Shown here in pieces: positions 1 through 8,162 of a stretch of 64,000 nt of DNA. This DNA is from JBDHWI01 sp964590135 (GTDB lineage: Bacteria; Chloroflexota; Anaerolineae; J036; Brachytrichaceae), in contig CAZPVX010000026.1 of the NCBI GenBank assembly GCA_964590135.1, positions 1 to 64,000 of the forward strand, given 5' to 3'. Under the pieces are notes generated by a model. It was not told the origin of the DNA. It ran no database searches and saw only the letters and a program-made list of their open reading frames with translations. Both the position numbers and the translations under genes were made by a program. Position 1 is the stretch's first letter; every line of letters begins with the position of its first letter.

Positions 1-1
1 T

Positions 2-112
2 GGCGCCTACATCTACTCGGTGTCGTCACCTTTCAACGGCTTTGCCACACCGGAGATGCTGCACGAAGACGAGTGGATGATGCAGATCGACGACTTCCGT
101 GGCATTTGCTAA
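2..112 (+). CDS. 3' end of an unrecognised gene (partial)
   Basis: Only the last 36 codons lie in the window; frame 2 is open from the left edge to a TAA stop at 110-112. The visible tail is acidic with paired Met and Trp residues (DEWMMQIDD near the end) and matches no family I can name. A perfect terminator hairpin starts five bases after the stop, which supports a true gene end on this strand. No function is assigned. Confidence 0.6.
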   Translation, partial: GAYIYSVSSPFNGFATPEMLHEDEWMMQIDDFRGIC

Positions 113-116
113 ATAG

Positions 117-153
117 AAGAGTCGGAGCGCCCCAGGCGCTCCGACTCTTTTTT
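117..153 (+). terminator. Intrinsic terminator
   Basis: A perfect 15-bp stem (117-131 with 135-149) closes a 3-base loop and runs into six T residues. It follows the truncated left-edge gene and faces the reverse-strand epimerase gene. Its core stem is the same as that of the terminator at 63411-63445. Confidence 0.9.
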
Positions 154-172
154 GCTGGGCGCTCCCAATCCA

Positions 173-1192
173 TCAATCGAATAGCACGCGGTTGTCCTTC
201 ACCCAGCGCCACAACTTGCGCGCACCTTCTTGCACGTTCATCTTTGGCGACCAGTCGAGCATTTTCTGCGCCTTGCTGTTGTTGCTGATGAACACTGGCT
301 GATCACCCGGCCGCCAGTCGGCATATTTCACCGCGATGGGATGGCCGGCGAGTTGCTCCAGCATCGGGCCAGTCTCGCTCCAGATCGTCAGTGTGTTTTG
401 CGCGCCGCCGCCGATGTTGAAGATTTCGCCCTTCACTTGATCGATGCGCGCAAATGCCGCGTCGTATGCGGCGATCAGATCGCTTACATGCAGCATGTCG
501 CGCACCTGCTTGCCGTCGCCATAAATGGAAATTGGCTTGCCAGTGACTGTCGCGATGATGAAGTGCGCCAGCCAGCCTTGGTCTTCCACGCCGAACTGGC
601 GTGGGCCATAGACAGTGCTTTGGCGAAAGACAACAGTGCGCAGGCCATAGATGCGCGCGTAGTCGCGCACATACTGATCGCCGGCGCCCTTCGAGCAGCC
701 GTACGGAGAATGAAAATCGATTGGTTGATGCTCGCTGATCCCGTTGGGGAAATCGCGGTAGCGATAGCGGTCATTTTCCAGCACCACCGCCACATCCTCC
801 ATGCCGCCGTAGACCTTGTTGGTGCTGGCGTAGATCAGCGCCGGCGGCTGTGGCAGGTTGCGCGCCGCTTCCAGCACATTGAAGGTGCCGAGCGCGTTGA
901 TCTCAAAATCCTCGCGCGGGTTCTTCACGCTGGTGGTCACGGCCACCTGTGCCGCGAGATGCACCACAAGGTCGGGGCGCGCCTGCGCCATCGCATCATG
1001 CAGCCCGTCATATGAGCGCACATCACCGTGCGAAAAATGGACATCGCCCTGTGACTTCAGCCAGTCGAGGTTGTACTGCGTGCGTGGCCGCGAGAGATTG
1101 TCGAATACGAAGACGTGGTTGCCTTTGCCGAGATGGTGCGAAGCGAGGTTGCACCCGATGAAGCCGGCGCCGCCGGTGATGAAGATACGCAT
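173..1192 (-). CDS. NAD-dependent sugar epimerase, CDP-tyvelose/paratose 2-epimerase-like
   Basis: Extended SDR of 339 residues, a full-length size for sugar-nucleotide epimerases. The N-terminus carries the NAD-binding GGAGFIG (residues 7-13); the catalytic pair is Tyr164 and Lys168 in SPYGCSK, with STNKVYGG near residue 123 as the serine/threonine element. STNKVYG and HSPYGCSKG are typical of the CDP-paratose 2-epimerase (RfbE/TyvE) branch, so the likely role is in nucleotide-sugar synthesis for surface glycans. No partner dideoxysugar genes lie beside it, so the substrate is inferred only from subfamily motifs; a UDP-sugar epimerase remains possible. Transcription probably starts at or near the ATG (TATAAT box ending 12 bases upstream, no Shine-Dalgarno). 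Confidence 0.85.
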   Translation of the reverse strand: MRIFITGGAGFIGCNLASHHLGKGNHVFVFDNLSRPRTQYNLDWLKSQGDVHFSHGDVRSYDGLHDAMAQARPDLVVHLAAQVAVTTSVKNPREDFEINALGTFNVLEAARNLPQPPALIYASTNKVYGGMEDVAVVLENDRYRYRDFPNGISEHQPIDFHSPYGCSKGAGDQYVRDYARIYGLRTVVFRQSTVYGPRQFGVEDQGWLAHFIIATVTGKPISIYGDGKQVRDMLHVSDLIAAYDAAFARIDQVKGEIFNIGGGAQNTLTIWSETGPMLEQLAGHPIAVKYADWRPGDQPVFISNNSKAQKMLDWSPKMNVQEGARKLWRWVKDNRVLFD

Positions 1193-1204
1193 GATGATTT
1201 GCGG

Positions 1205-1210
1205 ATTATA
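1205..1210 (-). promoter_or_regulatory. -10 box close to the epimerase start
   Basis: TATAATC on the reverse strand, ending 12 bases before the ATG at 1192. No ribosome binding site lies between, so a leaderless or nearly leaderless transcript is inferred. Confidence 0.5.
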
Positions 1211-1215
1211 GGTTG

Positions 1216-2598
1216 CTACGGCAGCCAGGCCGGCAAAATGGCATCATCGGCCAGTTTGCGCTTCTCGCCGCCATCCGCGCGCAAAAGCCAAACCTCTGGC
1301 CGCGTCTGTTGCGCAAGTAAGTCGAAGCGCTGCAGTGCCAGCCATTGCCCGTCTGGGCTCCAATCCAACGCGCCGTGGCTGAATTGCGGCTCGTCGGTGA
1401 TCTGTTTTGACCGCCGGCCATCCGGCGTCACTGTCCATACCTGCGGGCCGAGGATGCTGCGCCCACCGGCGCTGACCTGACGGCCGAATGCAACCAGATC
1501 GCCCAAGGGCGACCACGCCGCGCCGCCGTCATTCGTCGTGCTAAGCGCCGTCACCGCCGTGATTGTGTTGCCGGCCAAATCGGCGCGCAGTAACTGGCTG
1601 TGCTGGCTTTCGTCGCTGATCTGCAATGCTGGGTAGATGAGCTGGCTTGCATTCGGTGACCACGCGCCAGGGTCGCCGAGCAGACTTGGCAGGTCGGTCA
1701 CACTGCCGGCGGCCGTGTCCACCACGCGGATGCCGCCCTGTTGCTGATCGTAGTAGGCCAGCTTGCTGCCGGCGGGTGCAAAGCGCGGCAGCGAGCCAGT
1801 CTGCTGGCTATCTTGTGAGAGCGGCGCGGCCTCCTTTGTGCCGACATCGACGATCCAGATGCGCGCCGGCCCGGGCGAACGTCCAGCCACGCTGTCCTCC
1901 AGTGGCCGCCGCTCAAACGCGATGTGCGCGCCGTCTGCGGCCCATGATGGCGACTGGCACACTTGCGCATCGCAGCGCACCAGCAGATCTCGCTCGGCGC
2001 CGTCGAGGTTGATGATCCACAGATCGCGCTCGGGATTTTTCTCCTCGCGATCCAGGCTGTAGACGATGCGCTGGCCATCCGGGCTGATGGCAAAGTCGTA
2101 AATGCGAAACTGCTCCTGCGTAATGGCCTGAGGTGGCAAGTCCTTGAACACATCGAGGATGAAGAGGTTTGACGCGCCATCCGCCGGAGCGAGATAGACG
2201 AGGCGCGGGTGACCGGTTGTGAATGCAATCACCTCGTCGCGCAGCAGTTGCCGGCCGCGCTGGCTGACTGCGCCGGCGGCGATGGTTACAGTGTAGGCGG
2301 TGTCGGCCTGCAGTGGCGCTTTTGATGTCCAGAATGCCGTCGCGCCCTCCCAGCGCAGCGTGCCGCTGAGCGCCGGCGCGATGCGGATGCGCTGCTCGAC
2401 CGAGTCTTGATCCATTGGCTCACTGAAGGTGAACGCTAGCGCGCCGCGCATCGAGGCATCGACTTCGTTGTGCGCCGGCGCGCTGTGCACAATCTGCACG
2501 CCGACCTGGTCGCCGCGCAGGACAACCAACGCGATCGTCGCCGCCAGCGCGAGCATCGCGCCCAGCGCCACTCGATCCATCACATCAAAACGCCTCAC
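1216..2598 (-). CDS. Membrane-anchored Ig-like plus TolB-type beta-propeller protein
   Basis: A 460-residue exported protein. Residues about 10-28 form one hydrophobic segment (signal anchor). Residues about 32-130 look like a bacterial Ig-like (Big_5) domain: FTFSEPMD, then ADTAYTVTI and ending in AFTTG. The rest is a TolB/PD40 beta-propeller with repeated ISPDGQ-, APAGSKLAYY- and WSPDGQW-type blades. Such propellers bind proteins or ligands outside the membrane; there is no catalytic motif. The chosen start is a GTG six bases after a TAAAAT box; an in-frame ATG at 2580 is the alternative. It lies just upstream of the epimerase gene on the same strand, which has its own -10 box. Confidence 0.8.
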   Translation of the reverse strand: MRRFDVMDRVALGAMLALAATIALVVLRGDQVGVQIVHSAPAHNEVDASMRGALAFTFSEPMDQDSVEQRIRIAPALSGTLRWEGATAFWTSKAPLQADTAYTVTIAAGAVSQRGRQLLRDEVIAFTTGHPRLVYLAPADGASNLFILDVFKDLPPQAITQEQFRIYDFAISPDGQRIVYSLDREEKNPERDLWIINLDGAERDLLVRCDAQVCQSPSWAADGAHIAFERRPLEDSVAGRSPGPARIWIVDVGTKEAAPLSQDSQQTGSLPRFAPAGSKLAYYDQQQGGIRVVDTAAGSVTDLPSLLGDPGAWSPNASQLIYPALQISDESQHSQLLRADLAGNTITAVTALSTTNDGGAAWSPLGDLVAFGRQVSAGGRSILGPQVWTVTPDGRRSKQITDEPQFSHGALDWSPDGQWLALQRFDLLAQQTRPEVWLLRADGGEKRKLADDAILPAWLP

Positions 2599-2604
2599 GC
2601 AGCG

Positions 2605-2610
2605 ATTTTA
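2605..2610 (-). promoter_or_regulatory. -10 box six bases before a GTG start
   Basis: TAAAATC on the reverse strand, ending six bases before the GTG at 2598. This spacing would put the first transcribed base at or beside the start codon. It is the main reason to prefer GTG 2598 over ATG 2580. Confidence 0.5.
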
Positions 2611-2616
2611 GTGGAG

Positions 2617-2672
2617 ACAGGATTGACCAGCCGAACAGGATTTGTCTGACAATTGATTTTGATCATCCTGTT
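2617..2672. repeat. ACAGGAT direct and inverted repeat in an intergenic gap
   Basis: The heptamer ACAGGAT occurs at 2617-2623 and 2635-2641, and its complement at 2665-2671. The last two form an 8-bp inverted repeat (2634-2641 with 2665-2672) around a 23-base loop. It sits between two reverse-strand genes. No T run follows, so it is not a standard terminator; it resembles the degenerate ACAGGAT-type dispersed repeats of many bacteria. Confidence 0.5.
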
Positions 2673-2681
2673 TCGCCCTGC

Positions 2682-3059
2682 TCATCTCGTCTGATCCAAC
2701 TGCTGGATGAACTCGACGCGATTGCCGAAGGGGTCGCGGAACTCGAATCGCGCATAGCCTTCGATGGGAATCGAGTCGGCCATCTCGATGCCGTGCGCTG
2801 CAAGTGTGTTTTGCCATGCAGCCGCATCATCGACCTGATACGCGAGATGCGCTTTGGTCTTCAAGCGGTCAACGCCGGCTTCTGTGCCGACATGCACTTG
2901 CAGCTCTCCCACTTGCAGCCAGAATCCGCCGCGCGCCTGCAATGAGGCGGGCTTTTCGATCTCCCTCAAGCCCAGCACGCCACAGTAAAAATCGCGTGCA
3001 GCCGTCTCAGCGCCGGCGGGGATGGTGATTTGCGCATGGTGAACGCGTGAGATGTTCAT
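2682..3059 (-). CDS. VOC-superfamily (glyoxalase/bleomycin-resistance type) protein
   Basis: A 125-residue single VOC domain of paired beta-alpha-beta-beta-beta units. His8 near the N-terminus, the Glu in the GELQVHVG strand and the C-terminal FEFRDPFGNRVEF strand are where VOC metal-binding enzymes keep their ligands, so a metal-dependent lyase or dioxygenase fold is likely. The reaction cannot be told from sequence; many close relatives are annotated only as glyoxalase-like. It is divergent from the ACT-domain gene, sharing one AT-rich box in a 27-base gap. Confidence 0.85.
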   Translation of the reverse strand: MNISRVHHAQITIPAGAETAARDFYCGVLGLREIEKPASLQARGGFWLQVGELQVHVGTEAGVDRLKTKAHLAYQVDDAAAWQNTLAAHGIEMADSIPIEGYARFEFRDPFGNRVEFIQQLDQTR

Positions 3060-3065
3060 GCGTCA

Positions 3066-3075
3066 ATATTACAAT
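3066..3075. promoter_or_regulatory. Shared divergent -10 box
   Basis: The ten bases ATATTACAAT read TACAAT (3070-3075) rightwards, 11 bases before ATG 3087, and TAATAT (3071 to 3066) leftwards, six bases before ATG 3059. Two -10 elements therefore overlap in opposite directions, and neither gene has a Shine-Dalgarno. Confidence 0.5.
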
Positions 3076-3086
3076 CGCATCCATCC

Positions 3087-3791
3087 ATGACAGCTTCGAT
3101 TACGCTCTCCGCGCTGCCAGACAGCTACGCCATTGCGCGATTGGATGCCGGCTCTGCCATCCCGCAGTGGGCCACGCAGCCCGCCGACTTTTTCAGCGTC
3201 ACACGCACTGCTGATGAGGTGTCGGTCATCTGTAATGAAGCAAATTTGCCGTCGAGTGTGAAAGCCGAGCGCGGCTGGCGCATCTTCAAGCTGGAAGGCG
3301 CGTTCGACTTCAATCAAGTTGGCGTCCTCAAGCAGATGCTGGATCCGCTGGCCGAGGCGCGTGTCGTCATCATGGCGATCAGCACGCATGACACCGATTA
3401 CGTGCTGGTGAAGGGCGCGCAGTTCGAGCAGGCCATCACTGCGCTCACCCGCTACGGCCACATGGTCAACATACAATCCGCCGGCGACACCGAGAAGGTT
3501 GTGGTCAATTGCTCGTGGCGCCTGCCGGATGGCCGGCGCACCACTGCATCGTTCGCAGCAGAGGTGGTTGTGTATGAGCCGCCGCAGGATCGCTGGATCA
3601 TGCGGCTGACCGGCGTGCAAACCGAGCCAGCGCTGAGCGACGAGACGCGCAGCCTGATCGAAGCGCAGGTGGGCAAGTGGGTGTATGTGCCAAGCGAGGC
3701 GCGACGGGGCATGGGTCTGCCGTTAAAGTATGAGACACTGACGGGGCAAGTGAAGTTTTTCTGGAGTGAAGATCCGCGATTGAAAGCGTGA
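3087..3791 (+). CDS. ACT-domain protein with an extra C-terminal domain
   Basis: A 234-residue protein. The first ~128 residues resemble CASTOR/COG3603-type ACT proteins: RGWRIFKLEG and FNQVGVLKQMLDPLA, followed by ISTHDTDYVLVK, a fold that often senses amino acids. Stand-alone family members are about this size. Residues ~130-234 form a second, unrecognised domain with CSWRLPDGRRTTASF and YEPPQDRWIMRLTG. The domain order suggests a small ligand controlling the second module, but this is inference. The next gene, P5C dehydrogenase, follows after 30 bases on the same strand, so a link to proline or glutamate metabolism is possible. Confidence 0.75.
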   Translation: MTASITLSALPDSYAIARLDAGSAIPQWATQPADFFSVTRTADEVSVICNEANLPSSVKAERGWRIFKLEGAFDFNQVGVLKQMLDPLAEARVVIMAISTHDTDYVLVKGAQFEQAITALTRYGHMVNIQSAGDTEKVVVNCSWRLPDGRRTTASFAAEVVVYEPPQDRWIMRLTGVQTEPALSDETRSLIEAQVGKWVYVPSEARRGMGLPLKYETLTGQVKFFWSEDPRLKA

Positions 3792-3821
3792 CCGCTCACG
3801 GATACGAAAGCGAGGCAAAGC

Positions 3822-5465
3822 ATGCCAACCAAAACCAAAGCGAAGCCGGCGCAGCGCAAGCCGGCCAAGTCGACAAGAACGACCAAGCCAGCAGCCTTCA
3901 AAATCAGCTACGCCACGCTCAGCAGCGCGTTGAACGATCCTGTGATGCTGGCAAAGTTCGACAAGGCCTTTGCCAAAGTGCGTGCCGCCATCGGCGAGCA
4001 TGCGCGCACCTATCCCATGCTCATCGGCGGCAAGGAGCGCATCAGCTCCATTCAATTTGCCAAGACCACCCCGATCAATACAGTTGTGGCAATCGGCCAT
4101 TTTCAAAAGGGCAACGCACAGGACGCGAATGATGCGGTGGCTGCGGCGAAGGCTGCTTTTCCAGCATGGAGCGCGCTGCCGTGGAAGCGGCGCGTGCAGT
4201 ACATGCGCAAGGTTGCCAATCTCATTGACAAACGCCTGTTCGACATCGCGGCGTGGGTGAGCATCGAGGTGGGCAAGAGCCGCGCTGAGGCGATCGGCGA
4301 TGTGAAAGAGACCGCCGACTTGATCAACTATTACTGCGATCAGATGGAAGCGAACGATGGCTTTGTGAAGCCGCTCATCCCCGAAGATGGCATCAGCAAA
4401 TCACAGAGCGTGTTGAAGCCATTCGGCGTGTGGGCGGTGATCTCGCCGTTCAATTTCCCGATGGCGTTGACGGGTGGCCCCGCCGGCGGCGCGCTGGTTG
4501 CCGGCAACACCGTCGTCATCAAGCCGGCCACCGACACGCCGATGACGAGTTGGAAACTCACCGAATGCTTGCGCGATGCCGGCCTGCCCGCCGGAGTGTT
4601 CAACTTCATCACCGGCCCGGGCAGCACGGTGGGTGAAACGCTGGTGACGAACAAGGACGTCGCCGGCATGACCTTCACCGGTTCATACCCTGTCGGCTCC
4701 GACCTCATCCGTCGCTTCAGCGCCGAGGTGCCGCGCCCGCTGATCGCTGAGATGGGCGGCAAGAACCCCGTGATCGTGAGCAACAAGGCCGACATCGAGA
4801 AGGCCGCTGAAGGTGTGGTGCGCGCGGCGTTCGGCCTGAGCGGGCAGAAGTGCAGCGCCACCAGCCGCGTGTATGTGCATCGCGCAGTGAAGGATAAGTT
4901 TCTTGCGCTGCTCAAGCGCAAGACTGAAGCGCTGCGGATCGGTGATCCGACGCAGCCAGGCGTCTTCACTGGCCCGGTGTGCAATCGCGGCGGCTATGAG
5001 ACATTTTTGGATGCGGCAGAGCGCGCCAGGCGTGATGGCGGCACGTTCGTCGTCGGCGGCCAGGCGCTGACCGAGGGCGATTTCGCGAAAGGATATTTCG
5101 TGCAGCCGACCATCGTCGATGGCCTGCCGCTTGACCACGCGCTCTTCAGCGAGGAATTGTTCGTGCCATTTGTGGTGGTGGGCGAGTATGACAAGCTGGA
5201 GGATGCGCTGCGCGAGGCAAACAAGGTGGTGTATGGCCTGACAGCCGGCCTCTTCAGCAAGGACAGGAAGGAGATCCAGTATTTTCTGGATCACATCGAA
5301 GCCGGCACGATCTATGTGAACCGCCAGAACGGTGCGACCACCGGCGCATGGCCAGGCAATCAGAGCTTTGGCGGATGGAAGGCCAGCGGCAGTAGCGCGC
5401 GCGGCGCCGGCGGGCCATACTACGTGCAGCAATATCTGCGCGAGCAAAGCCAGACCGTGTTTTGA
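3822..5465 (+). CDS. pruA: L-glutamate gamma-semialdehyde (1-pyrroline-5-carboxylate) dehydrogenase
   Basis: A 547-residue aldehyde dehydrogenase that would oxidise glutamate semialdehyde to glutamate with NAD, the second step of proline breakdown. The catalytic Cys344 is in GQKCSATSR and the general base Glu310 in EMGGKNP; the NAD-binding strand is GVWAVISPFNFP. Length and the LNDPVMLAKF / YPMLIGGKE N-terminal region fit the RocA/PruA branch. The first ~26 residues are a Lys/Ala/Thr-rich extension (TKTKAKPAQRKPAK), unusual for the family and probably disordered. No proline dehydrogenase lies in the window. The assignment to P5C rather than another aldehyde rests on family similarity. Confidence 0.85.
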   Translation: MPTKTKAKPAQRKPAKSTRTTKPAAFKISYATLSSALNDPVMLAKFDKAFAKVRAAIGEHARTYPMLIGGKERISSIQFAKTTPINTVVAIGHFQKGNAQDANDAVAAAKAAFPAWSALPWKRRVQYMRKVANLIDKRLFDIAAWVSIEVGKSRAEAIGDVKETADLINYYCDQMEANDGFVKPLIPEDGISKSQSVLKPFGVWAVISPFNFPMALTGGPAGGALVAGNTVVIKPATDTPMTSWKLTECLRDAGLPAGVFNFITGPGSTVGETLVTNKDVAGMTFTGSYPVGSDLIRRFSAEVPRPLIAEMGGKNPVIVSNKADIEKAAEGVVRAAFGLSGQKCSATSRVYVHRAVKDKFLALLKRKTEALRIGDPTQPGVFTGPVCNRGGYETFLDAAERARRDGGTFVVGGQALTEGDFAKGYFVQPTIVDGLPLDHALFSEELFVPFVVVGEYDKLEDALREANKVVYGLTAGLFSKDRKEIQYFLDHIEAGTIYVNRQNGATTGAWPGNQSFGGWKASGSSARGAGGPYYVQQYLREQSQTVF

Positions 5466-5535
5466 CATATATCACAGAGGGCATGAGGCGACATCGAACC
5501 CTGTGCCCTCTGCTGCAAAAAGATATTCTGCGGCC

Positions 5536-7176
5536 TTACACGGCGTTGCAGCCTGCATGCAATGCGTCTAGCCCGCCCTCGGCCTCGGGCGATACGACAG
5601 CGGTGATGCGCTGGTGCGCCAGCAAGCGCGTTGATGCGAGCGGAACCCATTCGCGGTCGCCCTCGCGCACCTTCACCAGCAGGCAGCCGGCCGGCAACCC
5701 CAGGTCGCTCACCAATTTGCCTGAGAATGGCGAATGGGGCGCGATTTCCAACTCGACCACCTTCGGCTCCGAGACATCAGGGTAGCCGCCCTCTTCGAGA
5801 TCACGCTTGAGCAGCGCCTCATAGATCGGCAGATCCTTCAGGTATTCAGCCACGATGTAGGCGCAGAAGCAGGTCACCAGCAGCGGTAACATCTGGGTAT
5901 AGCTGTTCGTCATTTCCACAAGCAGCACGATGCAGGTGAGCGGGGCGCGCACCACGGCGGTAAAAAGCGCGGCCATGCCGACGATGGCAAACACCTCGGG
6001 TTGGGTGACAACGCCTGGCGCCAGCCATTGCCCCAGCCGGCCGATACCCAACCCCGCCAATGCGCCCAGCACCAGCAGCGGCGCGAAGATGCCGCCGGCT
6101 GCGCCCGTGCCGTAGCTCGCCAGCATGAATGTCAGGCGAAAAAGCAGCAACGCAGGGATGGCGCTGCTCACCACCTGACCGGCCAGGATCTGCTCGGTCA
6201 TCGCATGGCCACCGCCGGCATAGATGGGGTTCAACCATGTCACGATGCCGGCCACTGCGCCGACGACAGCGACTGCAACGAGCAGCGCGCGGCCTTTCAG
6301 CAGCGCATAAGCGTCCAGCGTGCGCAGGAGCAGCTTGTTGTACAGCACGCCAAAAAAGCCGCAAAACAGACCCAGCACGATGAACGCCGGCAACGCCGTG
6401 AGGCTTAATGCCGGGTAGTTTGGAATTACAAACACTGGCGCCTGGCCAGCCGCCAGCCTTGTGATGACATCGGCGACCGCGGCAGCAATCAGCGCAGCAG
6501 CGAACATGCTGGGACGAAAATCGCGCTGCACTTCCTCCAGCACGAAAATGAAGCCGGCCAGCGGCGCGTTGAAGGCCGCGGCCAAACCAGCGCCGGCGCC
6601 GGCGACAATCAGCGTCATGCGCTCGGGTGAGGTGGTTCCTGTGCGTTTCGCCACCATGTCGCTGACCGCGCCGCCGATCTGCACCGTAGGCCCCTCGCGC
6701 CCGATCGCCATGCCGCTGCCCAACCCCATCAACCCGCCAATAAATTTCACAACCAAAATGCGCATCGATCGTAATTCCCGCAGCTTGTGCAAAACAGCCT
6801 TGAGATGCGGGATGCCGCTGCCGGACGCCTCGGGCGCAAACCTGCGCACAACATAGACGGATGCGGTGGCCGTGACGGAGCAAAACACCACCGGAAATAT
6901 CCAACCCCAGGCGGGGAACTGATGCGCCCATGCCGCGATGGAGTTGCGCAAGGCATCCATGCTTTGCAATGTGATTCGGAAGAGGACAGCGATCACGCCG
7001 GCGGCGACGCCGGCCAACGCAGCGCGGGGAATCAGGCGCTGGCGCTGCTGCTCTGTAACGAGGTATTCATCAATTTCTGACTGGACTTGCTGTTGTGCGG
7101 CGATCGCCTTTGAGTCACCTGTGGGGAATAACATGCGGGCTATTATCCTACCCAGCCTGGTTGCAGGGCTGTCCAT
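5536..7176 (-). CDS. ClC-family chloride/proton antiporter with C-terminal TrkA-C-like domain
   Basis: A 546-residue polytopic membrane protein with all ClC selectivity motifs: GSGIP at 119-123, GREGP at 159-163 and GIFAP in the second half. The gating glutamate (Glu161) is present, and Glu214/215 lie near the internal proton glutamate of E. coli ClC, so coupled Cl-/H+ exchange is more likely than a channel. The last ~85 residues, after KRDLEEGG, form a soluble module with VVELEIAPHSPFSGK and GLPAGCLLVKVREG, resembling the RCK/TrkA-C regulatory domain. The longer reading frame to 7212 would overlap the start of pgeF; ATG 7176 avoids that. ATG 7140 is a further possibility. Confidence 0.9.
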   Translation of the reverse strand: MDSPATRLGRIIARMLFPTGDSKAIAAQQQVQSEIDEYLVTEQQRQRLIPRAALAGVAAGVIAVLFRITLQSMDALRNSIAAWAHQFPAWGWIFPVVFCSVTATASVYVVRRFAPEASGSGIPHLKAVLHKLRELRSMRILVVKFIGGLMGLGSGMAIGREGPTVQIGGAVSDMVAKRTGTTSPERMTLIVAGAGAGLAAAFNAPLAGFIFVLEEVQRDFRPSMFAAALIAAAVADVITRLAAGQAPVFVIPNYPALSLTALPAFIVLGLFCGFFGVLYNKLLLRTLDAYALLKGRALLVAVAVVGAVAGIVTWLNPIYAGGGHAMTEQILAGQVVSSAIPALLLFRLTFMLASYGTGAAGGIFAPLLVLGALAGLGIGRLGQWLAPGVVTQPEVFAIVGMAALFTAVVRAPLTCIVLLVEMTNSYTQMLPLLVTCFCAYIVAEYLKDLPIYEALLKRDLEEGGYPDVSEPKVVELEIAPHSPFSGKLVSDLGLPAGCLLVKVREGDREWVPLASTRLLAHQRITAVVSPEAEGGLDALHAGCNAV

Positions 7177-7195
7177 GCGCCTTTTTCGCTCGTGA

Positions 7196-7201
7196 TACAG
7201 T
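7196..7201 (+). promoter_or_regulatory. -10 box close to the pgeF start
   Basis: TACAGT ending nine bases before ATG 7211, with no Shine-Dalgarno. The spacing suggests leaderless transcription. Confidence 0.4.
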
Positions 7202-7210
7202 TCTCGCCTC

Positions 7211-8002
7211 ATGCAACGATTGACGTATCAGGCGATGGCTTATTACCGGTTTGACAGCATGCAAGCCCTACAGCATGGTATTTTCACGCGCCTGGGCGGT
7301 GTGAGCGAAGGGCAATGGGCGTCGCTGAACTTGAGCTGCAGCACCGGCGATGCCGCTGCGCCGGTGAATGAGAACCGCCGGCGCTCATTTGATGCGCTGG
7401 GGTTGAAACCGGAGCATTCGGTCACATCGTGGTTGGTGCATGGCAATACGGTGCGGGTGGTGTCGCATGAAGACACGGGTGAGGATCTTGTTCATGCCGA
7501 CGCAATGGTGACGCAGGCGCGCGGCCTTGTGCTTACGCTGCGCTTTGCAGACTGTGTGCCGGTGTTGTTTTTTGATCCGATGAAGGGCGTAGCGGGCATC
7601 GCGCACGCCGGCTGGAAGGGCATCGTGAACGGCGTGCTGCCTGCCACCGTGCAAGCAATGCAGCGCGCGTTTGGCTCGCAGGCAAAAGATATCGTCGCCG
7701 GCGTCGGCCCATCCATCGGCCCCAACAAGTTCGAGGTGAGCGAGGATGTAGCGGCACAGCTTCAAGCGACAATCGATGCTGAGATCGTCAGGCAACAGCG
7801 TGAGCCTGTTGAAGGGTCGCCAGATCATGGGGCCAAGCCACACGTTGATCTGTGGGCGGCTGCAGAATCACAGTTGCGAACCGCCGGCGTTGGCCAAGTT
7901 GAGGTTGCTGGCATCTGCACCGCCAGCAACACGACCGAGTGGTTCAGCCACCGCGCTGAACGCGGCAAAACGGGGCGCTTTGGCGCAGTCATCGTGCTCT
8001 GA
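7211..8002 (+). CDS. pgeF: PgeF/YfiH (DUF152) family protein: multicopper polyphenol-oxidase fold
   Basis: A 263-residue member of the COG1496 family. The signature HGIFTRLGGVS starts at residue 22, and the three metal ligands are His77 (LVHGN), Cys115 (RFADC) and His132 (AHAGWKG). Family members have been described as peptidoglycan-editing factors that remove L-Ser muropeptides, and as purine nucleoside phosphorylases/deaminases; sequence alone does not choose between these. Length is normal. It is divergent from the ClC gene and convergent with the glycosidase gene. Confidence 0.88.
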   Translation: MQRLTYQAMAYYRFDSMQALQHGIFTRLGGVSEGQWASLNLSCSTGDAAAPVNENRRRSFDALGLKPEHSVTSWLVHGNTVRVVSHEDTGEDLVHADAMVTQARGLVLTLRFADCVPVLFFDPMKGVAGIAHAGWKGIVNGVLPATVQAMQRAFGSQAKDIVAGVGPSIGPNKFEVSEDVAAQLQATIDAEIVRQQREPVEGSPDHGAKPHVDLWAAAESQLRTAGVGQVEVAGICTASNTTEWFSHRAERGKTGRFGAVIVL

Positions 8003-8003
8003 T

Positions 8004-8049
8004 AAAAAACCAAGCCTGTGACGTTTTGAAAATTCACGCCACAGGCTTG
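8004..8049 (-). terminator. Reverse-strand intrinsic terminator after the glycosidase gene
   Basis: A 10-bp stem (8011-8020 with 8040-8049) is followed on the reverse strand by six T residues at 8004-8009. It lies about 110 bases past the glycosidase stop and directly after the convergent pgeF stop. Confidence 0.65.
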
Positions 8050-8162
8050 CCCCTCCCTGAGCACCACCCCACTGCACCACAGGATAAGCCGGCGACTGCT
8101 CATGTTGCAGTCCAGAAACTGCTCAATATTCAGCGCGCAGTGCGCCATCTCACTTCATACAC

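Noticed and set aside
5473..5522. Hairpin between pruA and the ClC gene as a terminator
   Set aside because: A 9-bp stem exists (5475-5483 with 5514-5522), but the 30-base loop and lack of a T run on either strand make it a weak case.
5846..6931. 361-codon reverse frame inside the ClC gene
   Set aside because: Out-of-frame shadow on the same strand; the ClC frame has all selectivity motifs and membrane helices.
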